Positions 61,591-64,000 of a DNA stretch of 64,000 bases are shown one piece after another. The notes under the pieces are model-generated. The model saw nothing but the letters and a program-made list of their open reading frames with translations. It was not told the DNA's origin and ran no database searches. This DNA is from Natrinema hispanicum. GTDB lineage: Archaea > Halobacteriota > Halobacteria > Halobacteriales > Natrialbaceae. Where the stretch lies: contig NZ_FOIC01000007.1 of assembly GCF_900111485.1 (NCBI RefSeq), positions 1-64,000 of the forward strand. The letters run 5' to 3'. The first letter of the stretch is position 1. Every line of letters starts with the position of its first letter. Made by a program: the position numbers and the translations under genes.

Positions 61591-62510
61591 CGGTGATCAT
61601 CCTAGCACTGGACGCCCTCGATGCCGGACTGGTCGACTACTTCGATCTCGATTCGTTTCGGCTCGCCTCGAGTGGCGACCTCGGGACGTTCGCGCACACA
61701 CAGGATCTGCCGTACACGCCGGAGGTGTGGGCGACGGTCGCGACCGGTCTGCATCCCGAGGAGCACGGCATCACTGGCGGCGGGACGAGCGAGTGGGATA
61801 ATCCCGTCCTCGAGGGGCTCTCGCGCATTTCCGGTCGACTCGACGAGTCGACGCGCGGCACGCTCGGAAAAGTCGTCCGCTCGCGGACGGGCGAACGCGA
61901 ACGGATCGGCCGCACGGATGCCGAGTCGATCTTCGATGCTGAGGGCGCAGTCGTCCACAACTGGCCGGGCGTCGCTGACGGCCGGCCACTGCAGCGGGCG
62001 TGGGACCTGATGAACGCCGTCGCTGAAGGGATGTCTCGGAGCGAGTTCGAGCGCGAACTGTTCGGCCAGTGTGCCCAGCAGTTTGCCTGGGCGCGCGAGA
62101 TGCTCCGCCATCCCGTCTCGATCGCTGGCGTCCACGTCCACGCCCTCGACGCTGCCGGCCACGCCTACGCCGACGACGAGGACGCGCTCCGACACGCCTA
62201 CGCCCGCGTCGGCGAGTTCGTCGAGGAGATGGTCGACGCACTCGAGGACGGCGACGACCTGCTGCTCCTTAGCGACCACGGCATGCGCACTGCATTCTAC
62301 CCGCCTGATGCTGGCAAGAATCCCGCGACGCACTCTTGGCGGGCGTACGCGAGTGCAACGACCGACACCCGTCCCGAATCAGTGTTCGACGTCAGAGACT
62401 GGGTCGACACACACGTCAGCGACACGCGTGTCGAACGTGAGAACGACGAGGGCGGAGAGACCATCGACGTCCCCGAAGATCATCTGCGCGAACTCGGTTA
62501 CCTCGATTGA
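61587..62510 (+). CDS. Alkaline phosphatase family protein (type I phosphodiesterase/NPP-like)
   Basis: 307 aa. Metal Asp9 or Asp12 in IILALDALDAGLVDYFD, nucleophile Thr44 in LPYTPEVWATVATGLHPEEH, HVHALDAAGHAYADDED, LLLSDHGMRTAFYP and the metal His in NPATHSWRAY. Closest to nucleotide pyrophosphatase/phosphodiesterase or phosphonoacetate-hydrolase-like enzymes. Ends LRELGYLD. Its nearest relative in this window is the convergent gene at 62537; the stops are 26 bp apart. Confidence 0.88.
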   Translation: MTVIILALDALDAGLVDYFDLDSFRLASSGDLGTFAHTQDLPYTPEVWATVATGLHPEEHGITGGGTSEWDNPVLEGLSRISGRLDESTRGTLGKVVRSRTGERERIGRTDAESIFDAEGAVVHNWPGVADGRPLQRAWDLMNAVAEGMSRSEFERELFGQCAQQFAWAREMLRHPVSIAGVHVHALDAAGHAYADDEDALRHAYARVGEFVEEMVDALEDGDDLLLLSDHGMRTAFYPPDAGKNPATHSWRAYASATTDTRPESVFDVRDWVDTHVSDTRVERENDEGGETIDVPEDHLRELGYLD

Positions 62511-62536
62511 AAGGCGATGGGACAGGTACCGATCGG

Positions 62537-63487
62537 TTACTCGAGGTAGCCCAGATCCCGAAGCTGTTCTTCCGTCGTGTCCATCACTGCCGGCTGTCGC
62601 TCGGCTCGCCTGTCGTCGCTGTCGGCAGCGTGTTCGTCGACCCAGTCGCGAACGTCGAACACGCTTTCTGGCAGATCAGCGGCGAGCGTTGTCGATGCGA
62701 GCGCCCGCCAGCTGTGAAAGCCGGGTTTGGAATCGCCGTCGATCCACTCAACTTGCATGCCGTGATCCGACAGCACCAGCAGTTCGTCGACGTGCTCGCG
62801 GACGGACCCGAGCAGGCGATCGACCCGTTCGTACACCTCCCGCAGGCGGTCCGGGTGTGTCGCGAAGGCGTGGCCGGCGGCATCGAGGGCGTGCATGTGG
62901 ACCCCGGCAACGGCCACGTCCGTCTGTCCCATCCCCTGCAACCAGCCGGCCTCGAGGCCGGCATTCCCGTACAGCCGCCGCCAGAGTTCGTCGTCAGAGA
63001 TGTCATCGCGCGAGGCGAGGTTGAGCCAGTGCCAGGTTTCGCTCAAGTGTTTTCCAGGGGTGACGCCGGGCCACCAGCGGACGACGCGATTGTCAGGCTC
63101 AAAGAGGTGCGAGTGGTCGGTCTGTCGGAGCGTCATCCCGACGCCGTCGGTTCCGCTGCCGTCTTCGGCCGCACCGCCGTCTCCGCGCAGCCACGTGCCG
63201 ATCTTAACACGCGCGTCCTTTGGCAAGAGATAGGGAGCCACCGCACTCGCGTACTCGAGGACCGGATTGCGCCACTGCTGTTGCTCGCCGGTCGAGGCGA
63301 GGCCGTGGCTCGGCGGCTCGACGCCCGTCGCAACCGATGTCCAGACCTCGAGCGTATTCGGGTTCTCGCCGGAATGGGCGAACGTCTCGAGTTTCCCGTG
63401 GGTCTCGAGCAACATGTTCTCACACCCCCACTCGCGGGCGAGGTCGTAGTCGGCGGCGTCAAGGGCGATAATCCCCAGCATCGTCAT
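62537..63487 (-). CDS. Alkaline phosphatase family protein, paralogue of 61587-62510
   Basis: 316 aa. Metal Asp10 in LGIIALDAADYDL, candidate nucleophile Thr45 in ENPNTLEVWTSVATGVEPPS, HMHALDAAGHAFATHPDRLR, VLSDHGMQVEW and GFHSWRALAS. The order of motifs follows the neighbour step by step, with an insert GDGGAAEDGSGTDGVG near 100-115. Ends LRDLGYLE. Starts at MTMLG (63487) or MLG (63481). Tail-to-tail with its paralogue. Confidence 0.86.
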   Translation of the reverse strand: MTMLGIIALDAADYDLAREWGCENMLLETHGKLETFAHSGENPNTLEVWTSVATGVEPPSHGLASTGEQQQWRNPVLEYASAVAPYLLPKDARVKIGTWLRGDGGAAEDGSGTDGVGMTLRQTDHSHLFEPDNRVVRWWPGVTPGKHLSETWHWLNLASRDDISDDELWRRLYGNAGLEAGWLQGMGQTDVAVAGVHMHALDAAGHAFATHPDRLREVYERVDRLLGSVREHVDELLVLSDHGMQVEWIDGDSKPGFHSWRALASTTLAADLPESVFDVRDWVDEHAADSDDRRAERQPAVMDTTEEQLRDLGYLE

Positions 63488-63624
63488 GCAGAGACACACC
63501 ACGACTGGCCTCTTCAACATCCGGGCAGCGTCTCTCTTGGTGTCGCTGACGGGGGTGGCCGAAGATTGAACCCTTGCTATCGATTCGACGATCGGAGCAG
63601 GCGGTACACTGATACGCCCGGATA

Positions 63625-63798
63625 ATGAGTGTGACCGCACGCAACTACGCTGGTGCTAGCCTAATGCTGCGTCCCCTCCCGTGTCGTTTCCGTCGATCGA
63701 ACGTGATCGCTCGAGCGGTGGCTGGCGTGGTCAGCTCCATATACCACGGGAATCGAGCTAGAATCGCCGCTCTGTCGCCGTTGGCTCGAAACGAATGA
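63625..63798 (+). CDS. Possible 57-codon frame overlapping the flippase start
   Basis: ATG 63625 (MSVTARNYAGASLMLRPLPC) to TGA 63796-63798, overlapping the flippase ATG (ATGA). Basic and Arg-rich, unlike ordinary haloarchaeal proteins, so translation is uncertain. The 307-bp gap 63488-63794 otherwise holds the divergent promoters and no clear gene. Confidence 0.25.
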   Translation: MSVTARNYAGASLMLRPLPCRFRRSNVIARAVAGVVSSIYHGNRARIAALSPLARNE

Positions 63799-64000
63799 CG
63801 GACGCGACGTCGGTCAGCCTCGGCGGCGAGACAGTGAAGGCGACGGCCGCGAAGTTCACGATGGCTGCGATCGGCTTCGCTGGCACCATCGTCTTCGCGC
63901 GGGTGCTCGGGCCGGCCGGGTTCGGCGGGTTCTATCTGCTCTTCTCGCTGGTCAAACTCGGCGATCGCGCGGTCAACGGCTGGGGAACGGCGATCATGAA
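63795..64000 (+). CDS. Polysaccharide/oligosaccharide flippase, N-terminal part (cut by window end)
   Basis: 68 residues visible: MTDATSVSLGGETVKATAAK then FTMAAIGFAGTIVFARVLGP and AGFGGFYLLFSLVKLGDRAV. The VFARVLGPAGFGGFYLL part is the usual first hydrophobic helix pair of Wzx/RfbX-like flippases (MATE/MVF superfamily), which move lipid-linked glycans across the membrane. Its presence at the end of the glycan cluster supports surface-glycan assembly. Confidence 0.8.
   Translation, partial: MTDATSVSLGGETVKATAAKFTMAAIGFAGTIVFARVLGPAGFGGFYLLFSLVKLGDRAVNGWGTAIM

Noticed and set aside
62507-63625. Plus-strand 372-codon frame opposite the second phosphodiesterase-like gene
   Set aside because: The minus-strand protein carries conserved metal motifs; the plus-strand frame has none.

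Overview
The window is chromosomal DNA of a halophilic archaeon. Evidence: strongly acidic proteins, high GC with GC-rich third codon positions, archaeal TATA boxes placed about 27 nt before start codons (mostly leaderless mRNAs), and typical haloarchaeal genes (Bat-like HTH regulator, Orc1/Cdc6, archaeal Trm1, L40e, Pth2, Tsr3, CTP-type riboflavin kinase with HTH domain). Gene content feels like the Natrinema/Haloterrigena branch, but that is an impression and not a measurement. No rRNA, tRNA or CRISPR array was seen.

Layout. 1-330: 5' end of an IS200/IS605-type tnpB with a hairpin-bearing element end. 467-8817: sensor/regulator, phosphoribosyltransferase, Usp, methyltransferase, SDR, class V aminotransferase. 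9030-13052: CstA-type transporter and small haloarchaeal proteins. 13053-18649: CobW-type metallochaperone, ArsA/Get3 ATPase, YchF GTPase, spermidine-synthase-like membrane protein. 18682-24745: transporters, pth2, dcd. 24988-27992: BrkB-like protein, trm1, SWIM protein. 28027-30038: an Orc1/Cdc6 gene and a replication-origin-like region with six direct copies and one inverted copy of a 19-bp box. 30039-42119: hisH, transporters, trmO, ABC exporter, uracil-DNA glycosylase, DUF99, metallo-beta-lactamase proteins, L40e, tsr3. 42332-53656: SpoIIM-like membrane protein, six-PAS histidine kinase, DUF502, ilvE, ribB with the riboflavin kinase/regulator, AI-2E family protein.

53885-64000 is the most unusual part: a tightly overlapping run of glycosyltransferases (53885, 55045, 56286, 59508) interleaved with four alkaline-phosphatase-superfamily ('sulfatase-like') proteins (57022, 58487, 60416, 61587), a fifth such protein on the opposite strand (62537), and the start of a polysaccharide flippase (63795). 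It looks like a surface-glycan or N-glycan assembly cluster. None of its five 'sulfatases' has the C/S-x-P-x-R signature needed for formylglycine; they carry Thr or Ser at the presumed nucleophile and have no visible export signal, so phospho-transfer or phospho-hydrolysis on cytoplasmic glycan intermediates is a better working idea than sulfate removal. Tiny overlapping reading frames bridge several of these genes.

Other unexplained structure: a repeated hairpin plus ACAGCAGACCGTATGA element (two good copies with differing, still paired stems, and one degenerate inverted copy), a nested 109-bp palindromic element at 43887-43995, a palindrome-rich 414-bp non-coding tract at 49266-49679, and a possible 24-codon leader peptide ahead of a DMT transporter.
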